Positions 16,762 to 26,516 are shown, counted from the stretch's first letter. The stretch is 64,000 bases of DNA from Flavobacteriales bacterium (GCA_947496375.1 CANMCY010000008.1:30042-94041), one strand, 5' to 3'. A program made the numbers and translations. The notes: generated by a model not told the origin, from the letters alone.

Positions 16762-18123
16762 ATGTTTCGAGCCACCGCTGTCTTGTTTCTGTTGATTTTT
16801 AGCCGACTTGCGGCCCAGGATGTCCTTCCCGACAGGCAAGTGTGGGATTTTGGCGATGTACTATACTGGAAAAATGATACGGCACGCTTCAAGGTACGAA
16901 ACGCCACCGACAAGGATTTCGTGTTTTTGCCTACCTATTATAAGGAAAATGTTGCAGCGTATTTCTCCAGTCGGCTTGTTGAACCGGGTAAAACAGCAGA
17001 AATACTGATGGTGTATTACACCACCCGTAAAGGCAAGTTTTCACTCGATGTGCCCTTGTTTATCAGTAGCAGGGCAGAGCCCCTGGTATTTAAATTGAAG
17101 GGAGATATTAAAGGATTTGATCCTTCGGCACAGTTGCGCTGTCCTGTGGTAAATCCGACCAATGCTGACGAAAATAAACTTGAAAAGATGGTGCAGGTGG
17201 AAATCCGCAACCGCAATACCGATGAGCGCTTAAAGCCCGATGAGTTTTCTGTGAAGGAAAACAATGGTAAGCGGATACGACTGGAACCTCAAGGTGATGG
17301 TTTTCGTATGGCCATCATTCCGGGTAATTATCGTATTGCATGCACCAAGACTGGGTTTGAAGACTATCTGGCCCTCATTACGCTTGAGCCATACCAGCGC
17401 AAGTTTATTGTATACATGGATCCAAAACCGGTGGAAGAAGCCACCGTGCCTGAACCGACTTCGACCGGTGGAAGAGACGCAACCTCCTCCGAACTTCTGC
17501 TCATGGACACGATTGATGAGGAAGCGCATATTCATCCCGAAGATGAATTACTCGAAAGCAACACTTACAAAACCAACAACCTTGTTTTCATTGTAGATGC
17601 CAGCATGAGCATGAAGCGCGACGGTAAAATGGAGACGCTGAAATCCACCATGGCCATTCTGGTCTCGGCATTACGCAGTAATGACCGTCTGGGAGTGGTA
17701 GGTTTTAGCAATGATGCAAAAATCATTCACCCACATGGACCGGTAGATAATAAGGACAGCATTTATAGCCGCATCAATCGGTTAAAAACCGAGGGCGGTA
17801 CCAATGGAGGTGCTGCCCTCAAATTGGCATACCAGCAGGCCCGACAATACTTTCAAGCCGATGGCAACAATCAAATCGTAATTGTGACAGATGGGATGTT
17901 TACCACCGGGGGACTCAGCCGAAAAGCCATGGAAAAAATGATTACCGAGGCCGCCGCATCCGGTATTCATCTAAGTACCATCATGGTGGGACAAAATCCA
18001 ACGGCACTGGAGACACTTAAACATCTGAGTGCACTGGGTGGCGGAAACAATATCCACATTTTGCCCGATGCCAATCAGCAAATGCTGCTTCTTGAAATGG
18101 TCAAATCCCAAAGCCGACGCTAA
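16762..18123 (+). CDS. Exported VWA-domain protein with N-terminal Ig-like domain
   Basis: 453 residues. The signal peptide MFRATAVLFLLIFSRLAAQ is followed by a DUF1573/ASH-like beta domain (VWDFGDVLYWKNDTARFKVRN). A middle region of about 60 residues may be a carboxypeptidase-regulatory-like beta sandwich. The C-terminal von Willebrand A domain (from about residue 270) has an intact MIDAS: DASMSM, the threonine region EGGTNGG and IVTDGMF. It probably binds a protein ligand through a divalent cation in the periplasm or at the outer membrane. Function unknown; it sits directly upstream of the oxidase operon but has its own promoter region between. Confidence 0.82.
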   Translation: MFRATAVLFLLIFSRLAAQDVLPDRQVWDFGDVLYWKNDTARFKVRNATDKDFVFLPTYYKENVAAYFSSRLVEPGKTAEILMVYYTTRKGKFSLDVPLFISSRAEPLVFKLKGDIKGFDPSAQLRCPVVNPTNADENKLEKMVQVEIRNRNTDERLKPDEFSVKENNGKRIRLEPQGDGFRMAIIPGNYRIACTKTGFEDYLALITLEPYQRKFIVYMDPKPVEEATVPEPTSTGGRDATSSELLLMDTIDEEAHIHPEDELLESNTYKTNNLVFIVDASMSMKRDGKMETLKSTMAILVSALRSNDRLGVVGFSNDAKIIHPHGPVDNKDSIYSRINRLKTEGGTNGGAALKLAYQQARQYFQADGNNQIVIVTDGMFTTGGLSRKAMEKMITEAAASGIHLSTIMVGQNPTALETLKHLSALGGGNNIHILPDANQQMLLLEMVKSQSRR

Positions 18124-18180
18124 CCCGAACGCTGTTTGTCAGTGCGTTAATAAACTTTCTCATTTTTTCTCAAATTTTGC

Positions 18181-18209
18181 TTGAAACAAGCGACGGATAC
18201 TTAAATTTG
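18181..18209 (+). promoter_or_regulatory. Promoter of the cytochrome c oxidase operon
   Basis: TTG at 18181-18183, an 18-base spacer and TAAATTTG at 18202-18209, 26 bases before the ATG of subunit II. Exact -7 consensus. Confidence 0.75.
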
Positions 18210-18235
18210 CACCACAAAATCCATAATTGGCATAA

Positions 18236-19705
18236 ATGAAGAATCACCATTTGTCCGTTATCGCTGCCTTTACCAACAAGAAATTGTTTTCGGCGATGTT
18301 ATTACTGTCCTTGCCTTTTTTTACTTTCGCTCAGTCTGCGTCTGATGTTGTTCAGCCACCTCAGGAGTTTAGTCTGGCTAACTGGGACTGGGAATTTATC
18401 AGCTATTGCATAGTTGCAGTATTGATCATTCTCATTATCGCCAGGGCTTTCGACATTGGTGCACTCACTGAAAAAATCACCGGAAAAAAAGTAGTTAACT
18501 GGAATTCAACCAACCGTTGGGTTGCCATCATTTTTCTGGTTGCATCCATTGCTGGAATATGGTATGAGATGATTTACCACGGTAAATACGTTCTCATTGG
18601 CGATTCTTATTCTGAGCATGGAGAAACCATTGACAGCATGTTTAACTGGACTTTCGGCTTCACATTCGTGGTGTTTGTCATTACCGAAGTGTTGTTGTTC
18701 TATTTCATGTTTAAGTATCGCTACCGTGAAGGACAAAAGGCGCTGTATTATTTCCACAACAACAAACTGGAACTTGTATGGACCGTGGTGCCTGCAGTAG
18801 TGCTTACCTTCCTCGTTTTACGTGGGTTTAATACCTGGTCAAAAATCACGGCAGAAAAACCCAAAGATGCGCAGGAAATAGAGATTTTTGGCTATCAGTT
18901 TGGATGGAAAGCCCGCTATGCCGGTGATGATAATACATTTGGCAACAGTCACTTTACTTTCATCAGCGGTAAGAACCCTCTGGGGCTTGCAGTTCCGGAG
19001 CATGTAGATTCGCTTTTGGCCGACCTCAAAAGGGACACAGCGCTTCTGAACCGCCAGATTGCTTCTGCGTCCGATTCAGCCACAGCATGGAAGACCGCAT
19101 TCGTGAGCTTCAATACCGGCAGCAATGCAACTGCTTATCCTGCAGTCTATAAAGATTTGAAAAATAAAATGGAAGACGCAGAGTCCGGTGCCTATGTAAG
19201 GCAGTTGAAAAAAGACCTGCGCCGCAAGAATACAACCATTAGTCGCATCACTACCTATCGCAAAGATCAGAAAGTCTTTAATAGTGCTGCCAACGATGAT
19301 AAAATCACCACTGAAGTTGTATTGGTAAAGGGTAAGTCCTACACCTTTAACTTCCGCGCCAGGGATGTGATTCACTCCGCATGGTTCCCCGATTTTCGCG
19401 GTCAGATGAATGTAGTGCCCGGTATGGCAACCTGGTTCTCGTTTACCCCTAACAAAACTACGGAGCAAGCCCGTACAGAAAAGAATAACAAAGACTTCGA
19501 CTTTTACCTGTATTGCAACAAAATATGCGGCGGAGCCCACTACAACATGAAAATTAAGATCACCGTAGTAGGTTCTGAGGCAGAATACAATACTTGGATG
19601 GCCACCCAGGCACCATTCGTGGCTCCTCCTGCTGCTGTTCCAACTCCCTCCAATACGCAGGATTCTTCAACCCTTGTTAAACCCAATACTGTTACCATTC
19701 GTTAA
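18236..19705 (+). CDS. coxB: Cytochrome c oxidase subunit II
   Basis: 489 residues. Signal peptide, then an additional TM helix and the usual two-TM hairpin, then the periplasmic CuA domain. CuA ligands are present: DVIHSAWFPDF (His) and CNKICGGAHYNM (Cys-x3-Cys-x3-His-x2-Met); the electron-entry aromatic motif is YQFGWK. Between strands of the CuA domain, from about residue 245 to 355, there is a long charged, coiled-coil-like insert (VDSLLADLKRDTALLNRQI). CuA accepts electrons from cytochrome c and passes them to heme a of subunit I. First gene of a nine- or ten-gene operon running to 27137. Confidence 0.95.
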   Translation: MKNHHLSVIAAFTNKKLFSAMLLLSLPFFTFAQSASDVVQPPQEFSLANWDWEFISYCIVAVLIILIIARAFDIGALTEKITGKKVVNWNSTNRWVAIIFLVASIAGIWYEMIYHGKYVLIGDSYSEHGETIDSMFNWTFGFTFVVFVITEVLLFYFMFKYRYREGQKALYYFHNNKLELVWTVVPAVVLTFLVLRGFNTWSKITAEKPKDAQEIEIFGYQFGWKARYAGDDNTFGNSHFTFISGKNPLGLAVPEHVDSLLADLKRDTALLNRQIASASDSATAWKTAFVSFNTGSNATAYPAVYKDLKNKMEDAESGAYVRQLKKDLRRKNTTISRITTYRKDQKVFNSAANDDKITTEVVLVKGKSYTFNFRARDVIHSAWFPDFRGQMNVVPGMATWFSFTPNKTTEQARTEKNNKDFDFYLYCNKICGGAHYNMKIKITVVGSEAEYNTWMATQAPFVAPPAAVPTPSNTQDSSTLVKPNTVTIR

Positions 19706-19723
19706 TCTGAAAAGTAAACTAAT

Positions 19724-21622
19724 ATGAGCACCGCAGCTTTACATACAGACCACCACCACGGCCACGATCATCACGAGCACAAAGAAAGCTTTATCAGCAA
19801 ATATGTGTTCTCCATGGATCACAAAATGATCTCAAAGCAATTCCTGATAACAGGTATTGTAATGGGTATTATCGGCCTGGTTATGTCTCTTCTTTTCCGC
19901 ATGCAGCTGGCATGGCCCGATGAGAAGTTTGGCATCATGGAAATGCTTTTGGGCAAATGGGCCCAGGACGGAAAACTGGATCCCAACTTCTACATGGGTT
20001 TGGTTACCATCCATGGAACCATCATGGTATTTTACGTGCTTACTGCCGGACTGAGCGGAACATTCTCCAACCTGCTGATTCCATTGCAAGTGGGTGCCCG
20101 TGATATGGCATCGCCCTTCATGAACATGCTCAGCTACTGGTTCTTTTTCCTGTCTTCAGCGGTATTGCTCATCTCTGTGGGTGTTGAAACGGGTCCTGCA
20201 TCTGCCGGATGGACCGTTTACCCTCCGCTGAGTGCCCTGGAAAAAGCCATGCCGGGTTCCGGTCTTGGAATGACCCTTTGGCTGGTGGCCATCGTGTTGT
20301 TTATTGTATCTGCCCTGTTGGGTGGTATTAACTATATCAGTACTGTATTGAACATGCGTACCAAAGGTATGAGCATGAACCGCATGCCACTTACCATCTG
20401 GGCGTTCTTCTTTACCGCTGTTCTGGGTCTGCTGTCATTCCCCGTATTGTTGGGTGCAGGTTTATTCCTGATTTTTGACCGCAGCTTTGGAACTTCATTT
20501 TACCTCTCGGATATATACCTTGAGGGGGTAGGAGCCATGGAAAACATCGGCGGAAGCCCTGTGCTTTATCAGCACCTTTTCTGGTTCCTCGGTCACCCTG
20601 AAGTATACATCATCCTGATGCCGGCTTTGGGTATTACCTCAGAGGTTATTTCTACCAACGCCCGTAAGCCGATCTTTGGATATACCGCCATGGTCATTTC
20701 TTTGATGGGCATTTCATTCCTGTCCTTTATCGTTTGGGGTCACCACATGTTCATTACAGGTATGAATCCATTCTTGGGCAGCGTGTTTATGATTCTCACA
20801 CTGATTATTGCGGTGCCGTCAGCGGTAAAAGTCTTTAACTATCTCACCACCCTGTGGAAAGGCAACCTGCGCTTTACGCCGGCCATGCTGTTTTCTATCG
20901 GTCTGGTTTCATTCTTTATCTCCGGCGGACTTACCGGTATTTATCTTGGTAATGCAGCGCTCGATATTCAGCTTCACGATAGTTACTTTGTGGTTGCCCA
21001 CTTCCACCTGGTAATGGGTTCATCTGCCATCTTTGGAATGTTTGCGGGTATCTACCACTGGTTCCCTCGCATGTATGGCCGTATGCTGAACAATACCCTG
21101 GGTCAGTTCCACTTCTGGATTACCTTTATCACTGCATACCTGGTGTTCTTCCCCATGCACTTTATGGGTCTGGCCGGTGTGCCTCGTCGTTACTATATGT
21201 TTACCCTGGTAAAAGAGTTTGACGTATGGATGGATGTAAACAAGATGATGACCATTGCTGCTATTGTTGGCGGTGCAGCTCAGTTGCTGTTCCTGTGGAA
21301 CTTCTTTTACAGCATTTTCCGCGGTAAAAAATCGGAGCAGAACCCATGGCAGAGCAATACCCTCGAATGGAGCGCTCCTGTAGAGCACCTTCACGGAAAC
21401 TGGCCCGGTGCCATCCCCGAGGTATATCGTGGTCCCTACGAGTACAGCCGTCCCGATCGTGAGGATGACTATTTCCCACAGTACGTACCCGATGAGTCCG
21501 ACAATGCCGGTACCGGAGGAGATGGACATGGTTCTGCACCCAAGCGCAAATCAACCAAGAAAGAAGAAGTAGCGGAAAACGTAATGTTCGCCGCCATCAA
21601 GCGTGTGTTTGGCTGGAGCTGA
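19724..21622 (+). CDS. coxA: Cytochrome c oxidase subunit I
   Basis: 632 residues, about 12 or more TM helices in the inner membrane. Heme/copper ligands are visible: TIHGTIMVFY (low-spin heme a), FWFLGHPEVYI (CuB His with cross-linked Tyr), WGHHMF (CuB His pair) and VAHFHLVMG (heme a3 and heme a). The GHPEVYI motif marks an A1-type oxidase with K and D channels. The His-rich N-terminus (HTDHHHGHDHHEHKE) and Lys-rich C-terminal tail are extensions. Catalyses O2 reduction with proton pumping. Confidence 0.97.
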   Translation: MSTAALHTDHHHGHDHHEHKESFISKYVFSMDHKMISKQFLITGIVMGIIGLVMSLLFRMQLAWPDEKFGIMEMLLGKWAQDGKLDPNFYMGLVTIHGTIMVFYVLTAGLSGTFSNLLIPLQVGARDMASPFMNMLSYWFFFLSSAVLLISVGVETGPASAGWTVYPPLSALEKAMPGSGLGMTLWLVAIVLFIVSALLGGINYISTVLNMRTKGMSMNRMPLTIWAFFFTAVLGLLSFPVLLGAGLFLIFDRSFGTSFYLSDIYLEGVGAMENIGGSPVLYQHLFWFLGHPEVYIILMPALGITSEVISTNARKPIFGYTAMVISLMGISFLSFIVWGHHMFITGMNPFLGSVFMILTLIIAVPSAVKVFNYLTTLWKGNLRFTPAMLFSIGLVSFFISGGLTGIYLGNAALDIQLHDSYFVVAHFHLVMGSSAIFGMFAGIYHWFPRMYGRMLNNTLGQFHFWITFITAYLVFFPMHFMGLAGVPRRYYMFTLVKEFDVWMDVNKMMTIAAIVGGAAQLLFLWNFFYSIFRGKKSEQNPWQSNTLEWSAPVEHLHGNWPGAIPEVYRGPYEYSRPDREDDYFPQYVPDESDNAGTGGDGHGSAPKRKSTKKEEVAENVMFAAIKRVFGWS

Positions 21623-22670
21623 TAGGTCCTTGTCTTCACTGCAAAGTATATTCACCCCAAAATTTTTCAGACGAACAGGTATTATCGCCTGTTCGTCTGT
21701 TTTTTTATTGTTCGTGCTGGGCGGGCTGGTGCGGGTAACAGGCAGCGGTATGGGCTGTCCTGACTGGCCAAAATGTTTCGGGCTGTGGGCCCCTCCCACC
21801 TGCGATTGCCAGCTGCCGCCGGATTACATGCAATTATTTCTGGAAAAACGAACCCGGAAAGTCAATCGTTTTGTCGCCACGCTGGAGCGCATAGGGTGGA
21901 ATGAAAAAGCCAATGAAATACGCAGTAATAAGGCCATTTACCTGCCTGAAAAGTTTAATGCAACCAAAGCGTGGATTGAGTATATCAATCGCTTATTTGG
22001 GGTATTGGCGGGATTTTTTTTCCTGGTTTTTTGGTTGCTTTCATGCCGGTATTTTAAAAGCCAAAAAGTGGTCTTTGTCTATGCCACCATAGGTTTCATT
22101 GCATTGTTGCTGAATGCCTGGCTGGGCAGCATCGTGGTAGCTACCAATCTATTACCCGGCATCGTTTCTACCCATTTCATGCTTTCCTTTTTAAGCATCC
22201 TATTCACGTTGATTGCCATTCACCGGCATCGTCCATTTGAATTGCAGACCCATGAGCAGAAAAACAATCCTCACTGGAATACAATGCTGCTTTTGTCTTT
22301 TTTAATCGTGTTTCTTGGCACGTTGGCCCGGGAGCAGGTGGAATCCTTAGCCCTTTCCGGAAAGCTTGAGCAAGAGGGGATTTTAAACTGGTCTGCCATG
22401 GGAATGTCTTTTGCCGCCCATCGTTATTTGCCTTTGGTATTTTTAATATACACCGTTTGGGTATGGGTACGCAGGCGCGGTGAGTGGCCTGTTCAGGCCC
22501 GAGCTACCGCGTGGATGGGGTTGCTCATATTGACTCAAATTGTGCTAGGAGCCATCAATATCAACTGGGTTTTACCTCCGGTTACTCAGGTCCTTCATAT
22601 CGTGCTTGGAGCTTCCCTGCCGATTTTAATTTTTTATTGGAGAATCATCAAACCCATTGGGCTTGAATAA
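21603..22670 (+). CDS. ctaA: Heme A synthase (COX15/CtaA family)
   Basis: Oxidises the C8 methyl of heme O to a formyl group, giving heme A for the adjacent oxidase. About 355 residues, eight TM helices. GGLVRVTGSGMGCPDWPKCFG is partly visible as the family's N-terminal signature, ending in the conserved C-P-D-W-P-x-C pair; further heme-binding histidines occur in STHFMLSF, AAHRYLP and VLHIVLG. The first possible start (GTG, 21603) overlaps coxA by 20 bases; TTG at 21630 is an equally good choice. An insertion of about 60 residues (LFLEKRTRKVNRFVATLERI) follows the first helix. Confidence 0.92.
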   Translation: MCLAGADRSLSSLQSIFTPKFFRRTGIIACSSVFLLFVLGGLVRVTGSGMGCPDWPKCFGLWAPPTCDCQLPPDYMQLFLEKRTRKVNRFVATLERIGWNEKANEIRSNKAIYLPEKFNATKAWIEYINRLFGVLAGFFFLVFWLLSCRYFKSQKVVFVYATIGFIALLLNAWLGSIVVATNLLPGIVSTHFMLSFLSILFTLIAIHRHRPFELQTHEQKNNPHWNTMLLLSFLIVFLGTLAREQVESLALSGKLEQEGILNWSAMGMSFAAHRYLPLVFLIYTVWVWVRRRGEWPVQARATAWMGLLILTQIVLGAININWVLPPVTQVLHIVLGASLPILIFYWRIIKPIGLE

Positions 22671-22687
22671 TGTTAATATAACAACCT

Positions 22688-23563
22688 GTGAAAAGCACCC
22701 TAAAAGCATATTTTGACCTGGTAAAATTCCGCCTCACGTCTACAGTGGTAGCCACTTCAGTATTTGGCTATGTGCTGGGTTGTAAGTTCAATTCCACCGA
22801 TGGCAGTCTGACCGGCTTCAGCTGGATTGTGTTTGCCGGAGTGTTGGTGGGGGGATTGTTTATTGTATTTGGTTCCAATGGGTTGAATCAATTGCTGGAA
22901 AAATCACAAGACAGCCAAATGTCCAGAACCCAAAGCAGGCCTGTTGTGGAAGGTCGCCTGAGTGAATCGCAGGCGCGTATTTTTTCCCTGTTCTGTGGCC
23001 TGTTTGGGATTGCGGTGCTGCTCTTTACAGCCCCGTTGTTGACCACCATTTTAGGAGCCCTCTCTTTGGTGTTATATGTTTTTGTATATACGCCATTAAA
23101 AGGGGTAACACCACTCGCAGTGATGGTGGGTGCCATTCCCGGTGCGTTACCGCCTCTAATCGGTTATACCGCAGCGACAGGGGTAATTGACGATGCCGGA
23201 ATCATCCTGTTTTTGGTGCAGTTTTTCTGGCAGTTTCCGCATTTTTGGGCCATTGCCTGGTTGCTGCATGAAGATTATCAGAAGGCAGGTTACTGGCTTT
23301 TACCCAGCAAGGGTGGCCGCGACAAATACAGTGCGTTGCAGATAGTGATTTACACAATCATATTAATTGCTACCAGTGTTATGCCCGTATTGTACGGTAT
23401 GAGTGATGTTTGGGCACTCACCGGGCTGCTGCCTTCCGGAGCGTTGTTTTTATTTTTTGCATTTAAGCTTCATCGGTCGCTGGAAGAGTCTGATGCACGG
23501 AAATTGCTTTACACCTCATTCCTATACACCCCTGTGGTATTCGTTACATACATCTTATTTTAA
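22688..23563 (+). CDS. ctaB: Protoheme IX farnesyltransferase (heme O synthase)
   Basis: Adds a farnesyl group to protoheme to make heme O, the substrate of the heme A synthase encoded just before. 291 residues, about nine TM helices of the UbiA family. The first prenyl-diphosphate-binding loop contains NQLLEKSQDSQMSRTQSRP, and the second loop has DYQKAGYWLLPSKGG. GTG start at 22688, 17 bases after ctaA stops. Confidence 0.94.
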   Translation: MKSTLKAYFDLVKFRLTSTVVATSVFGYVLGCKFNSTDGSLTGFSWIVFAGVLVGGLFIVFGSNGLNQLLEKSQDSQMSRTQSRPVVEGRLSESQARIFSLFCGLFGIAVLLFTAPLLTTILGALSLVLYVFVYTPLKGVTPLAVMVGAIPGALPPLIGYTAATGVIDDAGIILFLVQFFWQFPHFWAIAWLLHEDYQKAGYWLLPSKGGRDKYSALQIVIYTIILIATSVMPVLYGMSDVWALTGLLPSGALFLFFAFKLHRSLEESDARKLLYTSFLYTPVVFVTYILF

Positions 23564-23568
23564 AAAAC

Positions 23569-24171
23569 ATGAACACTAAAACTGTTGTTAAGAAGAACAA
23601 AGAGAATTATCGGATTGAACCTATGCGTTTCAATCTGGTGCTGATGATCATTGCCAGCTGTATGCTGTTTGCGGCCTTTGTAAGTGCTTACATTGTGCAC
23701 ATGCCGGATGCGACGGCAAAAAATACCTGGACGCAGTTTGACCTGCCCATTCAGTTTATGATTTCTGCCATTGTGGCTATGGTGAGCAGTGTTACCATTT
23801 ACATGGCCTACCGTGCCGCCAAGAATGACGAATTGCCTTCAAATAGGATATATATGGCAGTTACCTGGATATTGGGCGTTTTATTCTGTTTGATGCAGTA
23901 TTTGGGCTGGCAGGATATGACATCCAGGGGGCTAATGTTCGTAAATGCGGATCCTGAAGATATTTCAGCCAGCTATGTCTATGTAATTTCTTTTGTGCAC
24001 GTACTGCACGTTTTGGGAGGGATGATTTTGTTAACTGTCACATTAACAAAGGCTTTCAGGTTTCGGGTTCATAAAAAAGAGCTCACCCTGATGAAGGTTA
24101 CCCACACTTATTGGCATTTTGTTGGGTTGTTGTGGATTTATTTGTATTTATTCCTTTATTTCGCAGGGTAA
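23569..24171 (+). CDS. Cytochrome c oxidase subunit III (first of two)
   Basis: 200 residues, five TM helices, heme-copper oxidase subunit III family. The C-terminal motif THTYWHFVGLLWIYLYLFLY is typical (YWHFV..WI), and SFVHVLHVLGGMILL matches the family's helix before it. Subunit III stabilises the catalytic core and is placed in the inner membrane. It is followed after 9 bases by a second subunit III gene, a duplication common in Bacteroidota oxidase operons. Confidence 0.9.
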   Translation: MNTKTVVKKNKENYRIEPMRFNLVLMIIASCMLFAAFVSAYIVHMPDATAKNTWTQFDLPIQFMISAIVAMVSSVTIYMAYRAAKNDELPSNRIYMAVTWILGVLFCLMQYLGWQDMTSRGLMFVNADPEDISASYVYVISFVHVLHVLGGMILLTVTLTKAFRFRVHKKELTLMKVTHTYWHFVGLLWIYLYLFLYFAG

Positions 24172-24180
24172 TTTTGAACA

Positions 24181-24945
24181 ATGGCGAATCATCAACAGGC
24201 GGCCTTTGAACAACAGCCCATGTGGGCAGGCGGGCGCTCTCCTTTTAATGTCAGTTATGGAAAGCTCATGATGTGGCTTTTCTTGCTTTCTGACGCGTTT
24301 ACTTTCTCCAGCTTGCTGGTTCAATATGGTGCACAGCGCTTCAGCAACGTGCAATCCCCCATCGTGACCAACTGGCCCGATCCGGCAGCGATTTTTAACC
24401 ACTTCCCATTCATGCATGGGCTTCACCTGCCGCTGCTGTTTGTGAGTGTGATGACATTTATCCTGATTTTGTCTTCTGTGACCATGGTATTGGCTGTGGA
24501 AGCAGGTCACCGCAAAAGCAAGAAAGAAGTAGTTCGATACATGATTTACACCATTATTGGTGGCGCCATGTTTCTGGGATGTCAGGCATGGGAATGGTCG
24601 GTATTTATCGGCGAAGGCGCTACGCTATATGGCAACCAGTTTGGAATTACTGAGGCGGGTCAAAAGGTTTTTGGCGCCCTCGGTTTTGGCGACCATTTTG
24701 AATGGCAGCCCGAATACCGAACCGCAGGTCCGGTGCCATTTGCAGCACTTTTCTTTATCGTAACCGGCTTCCATGGTTTTCACGTTTTCAGTGGTGTGAT
24801 TATCAATGTGGTGGTAACCATCATGGCAGCCAGGGGCGTATTTGAGCGCCGCGGTCACTATGAAATGATTGAAAAGGCCGGCTTATACTGGCACTTTGTA
24901 GATCTGGTATGGGTGTTCGTATTTACTTTCTTCTACCTCATTTGA
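24181..24945 (+). CDS. coxC: Cytochrome c oxidase subunit III (second of two)
   Basis: 254 residues, about six TM helices. KLMMWLFLLSDAFTFSSLL, FLGCQAWEWS and FHGFHVFSGVIIN match the subunit III family, and the C-terminal YWHFVDLVWVFVFTFFYL is the canonical end. Longer than the preceding paralogue, with an added loop around residues 155-180 (GDHFEWQPEYRTAGPVPF). Probably the functional COX3 counterpart, while the shorter one may replace a missing domain; the division is inference. Confidence 0.92.
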   Translation: MANHQQAAFEQQPMWAGGRSPFNVSYGKLMMWLFLLSDAFTFSSLLVQYGAQRFSNVQSPIVTNWPDPAAIFNHFPFMHGLHLPLLFVSVMTFILILSSVTMVLAVEAGHRKSKKEVVRYMIYTIIGGAMFLGCQAWEWSVFIGEGATLYGNQFGITEAGQKVFGALGFGDHFEWQPEYRTAGPVPFAALFFIVTGFHGFHVFSGVIINVVVTIMAARGVFERRGHYEMIEKAGLYWHFVDLVWVFVFTFFYLI

Positions 24946-24962
24946 TTAAATTTTAAATAACC

Positions 24963-25301
24963 ATGGAATTCTATAACAAACCCGGCGAATACGATGCCAT
25001 AAACTATATTCCTCCGGCTGAAAGCCACGGCACCAAAGAGCTTTGGCGCACTTTCTGGATATTGCTTGGAATCACCGTGCTGGACTTCATCATCTACTTT
25101 GTGATGCCCCACACCGGTTTTAGAAATTTTATCTTCATTTTCTTTGGAATTGTTAAAGCATACTACATCGTAGGAGCTTTCATGCACATGAAATATGAGA
25201 AAGTAAACCTGGCTCTGGTAATTCTGGTTCCTACCATTTTTATCATTGGCCTTGTGATGGGATTATTATACGAGGGTAACGCGCTTACCTACGCCAAATA
25301 A
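24963..25301 (+). CDS. Cytochrome c oxidase subunit IV (prokaryotic type)
   Basis: 112 residues, three TM helices (residues ~31-48, 56-75, 83-102). IVKAYYIVGAFMHMKYEK is the signature of the small bacterial subunit IV family (CoxD/CyoD-like). Its stop overlaps the next ATG (TAATG), so translation is coupled to the SCO protein. Confidence 0.88.
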   Translation: MEFYNKPGEYDAINYIPPAESHGTKELWRTFWILLGITVLDFIIYFVMPHTGFRNFIFIFFGIVKAYYIVGAFMHMKYEKVNLALVILVPTIFIIGLVMGLLYEGNALTYAK

Positions 25302-25987
25302 TGCGTTCTATCGATAAAAAAGGGATAGTTAGAGTGGCCGCTGTTGCGGCCATTATTCTTTTGCCCATACTGGGAATTTTCTATCTGGGAAAAGCCAAAT
25401 GGGTGCATAAGCCCCTTGACTATCTTGGCCAAACAGAAACATTGCCGGATGGTACCAAGCAATATCATACCCTGAGTGATATTCAGCTCACCGATCATAC
25501 AGGGAAAACAATAAACCTGGCCGGTTTTGACTCCTGTGTCATTGTGGCCAACATCTTCTTTGCCAGCTGCCCTGAGATTTGTCCGGAAATGAACAAACAG
25601 GTGCAGACCATCGCTGAGAAGTTTTACCGAAACCCCAAAGTGCGTTTTTTGTCTGTTTCTATAGATCCGGAGTCCGATAGTGTGCCGGTATTGAAGAATT
25701 ATGCAGCCCGTTTTCGCGCAGATCGCCTGAACTGGCAGTTTTGTACCGGTTCCAAAAAAGAAATCTACGATTGGGTAATCAATGATTTATTGCTGGCCAC
25801 CGAGCAAAAAGGGCAGGATTTTATACACGACGATAAGGTCGTTATTATTGACAGAGACAAGCATGTGCGCGCCATATTGCCTACGCGTGGCGATAAAAAC
25901 AGAGACCGATTTGAAGCGTTAAAAAGGATAGAGGAAGACATTAATAACCTTTTGTATGAATACAGACAAAAAGAACTGGATAAGTGA
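25301..25987 (+). CDS. SCO1/SenC family copper chaperone
   Basis: 228 residues with an N-terminal TM anchor (VAAVAAIILLPILGIFYLG) and a periplasmic thioredoxin-like domain. The copper-binding Cys-x3-Cys is in ASCPEICPEM, and the conserved His lies in DFIHDDKVVIID. These proteins deliver Cu to, or keep reduced, the CuA cysteines of subunit II. It overlaps subunit IV by one base and the next gene by 32 bases. Confidence 0.92.
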   Translation: MRSIDKKGIVRVAAVAAIILLPILGIFYLGKAKWVHKPLDYLGQTETLPDGTKQYHTLSDIQLTDHTGKTINLAGFDSCVIVANIFFASCPEICPEMNKQVQTIAEKFYRNPKVRFLSVSIDPESDSVPVLKNYAARFRADRLNWQFCTGSKKEIYDWVINDLLLATEQKGQDFIHDDKVVIIDRDKHVRAILPTRGDKNRDRFEALKRIEEDINNLLYEYRQKELDK

Positions 25988-26516
25988 CAAGGCCTTTTTC
26001 TGGCTGGTAACAGGCGTGAGTATTGCTGTGCTCGCTGTGGTAGTTTTACTGAGGTACCTACCTTCCGAATACAGACCCAATTTTCATCTTGCCAGGCATT
26101 TGCCGTTTCTGAATGCTGTCCTCAATTCCTGCGTTTCTGTTTGCCTGATGCTCGGTTACTACATGATTCGCGTTAAGAAAAACAAGGGAATGCACCAGTT
26201 TTTTATGCTGCTGGCATTCGTTATTTCATCCCTGTTTTTAGTGAGTTATGTGGCGTATCATACCAGCATGGATCATACGCCATACTGCGGAGATGGCTTC
26301 ATGAAGTCGCTCTATTTGATTATCCTATTCAGCCATATTCTGCTGGCCGCCATCATACTTCCTTTGGTTTTGTATACCATCTATTTCAGCACCACCGGAA
26401 ATCTGGCAAAACATAGAAAGCTGGCCCGCTGGACATTCCCCTTATGGTTGTATGTTTCTGTAACGGGAGTTGTAGTTTATGTGTTAATTTCGCCTTGTTA
26501 TCCTTGGAACCTATGA
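25956..26516 (+). CDS. DUF420 membrane protein
   Basis: 186 residues, five TM helices. Matches the DUF420 family, which lies in many oxidase operons and is suspected to help oxidase assembly (possibly as a CtaG-like factor); the role is not established. HTSMDHTPYCGDG and the C-terminal histidine-containing loops are conserved-looking. It overlaps the SCO gene by 32 bases and the next gene by four (ATGA). Confidence 0.82.
   Translation: MNTDKKNWISDKAFFWLVTGVSIAVLAVVVLLRYLPSEYRPNFHLARHLPFLNAVLNSCVSVCLMLGYYMIRVKKNKGMHQFFMLLAFVISSLFLVSYVAYHTSMDHTPYCGDGFMKSLYLIILFSHILLAAIILPLVLYTIYFSTTGNLAKHRKLARWTFPLWLYVSVTGVVVYVLISPCYPWNL

Noticed and set aside
22674..22690. Palindrome TGTTAATATAACA between ctaA and ctaB as another copy of the sulfur-locus operator
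   Set aside because: The half-sites differ (TGTTA/TAACA, 3-base gap) and no -7 box lies 21 bases away; probably chance in AT-rich DNA.
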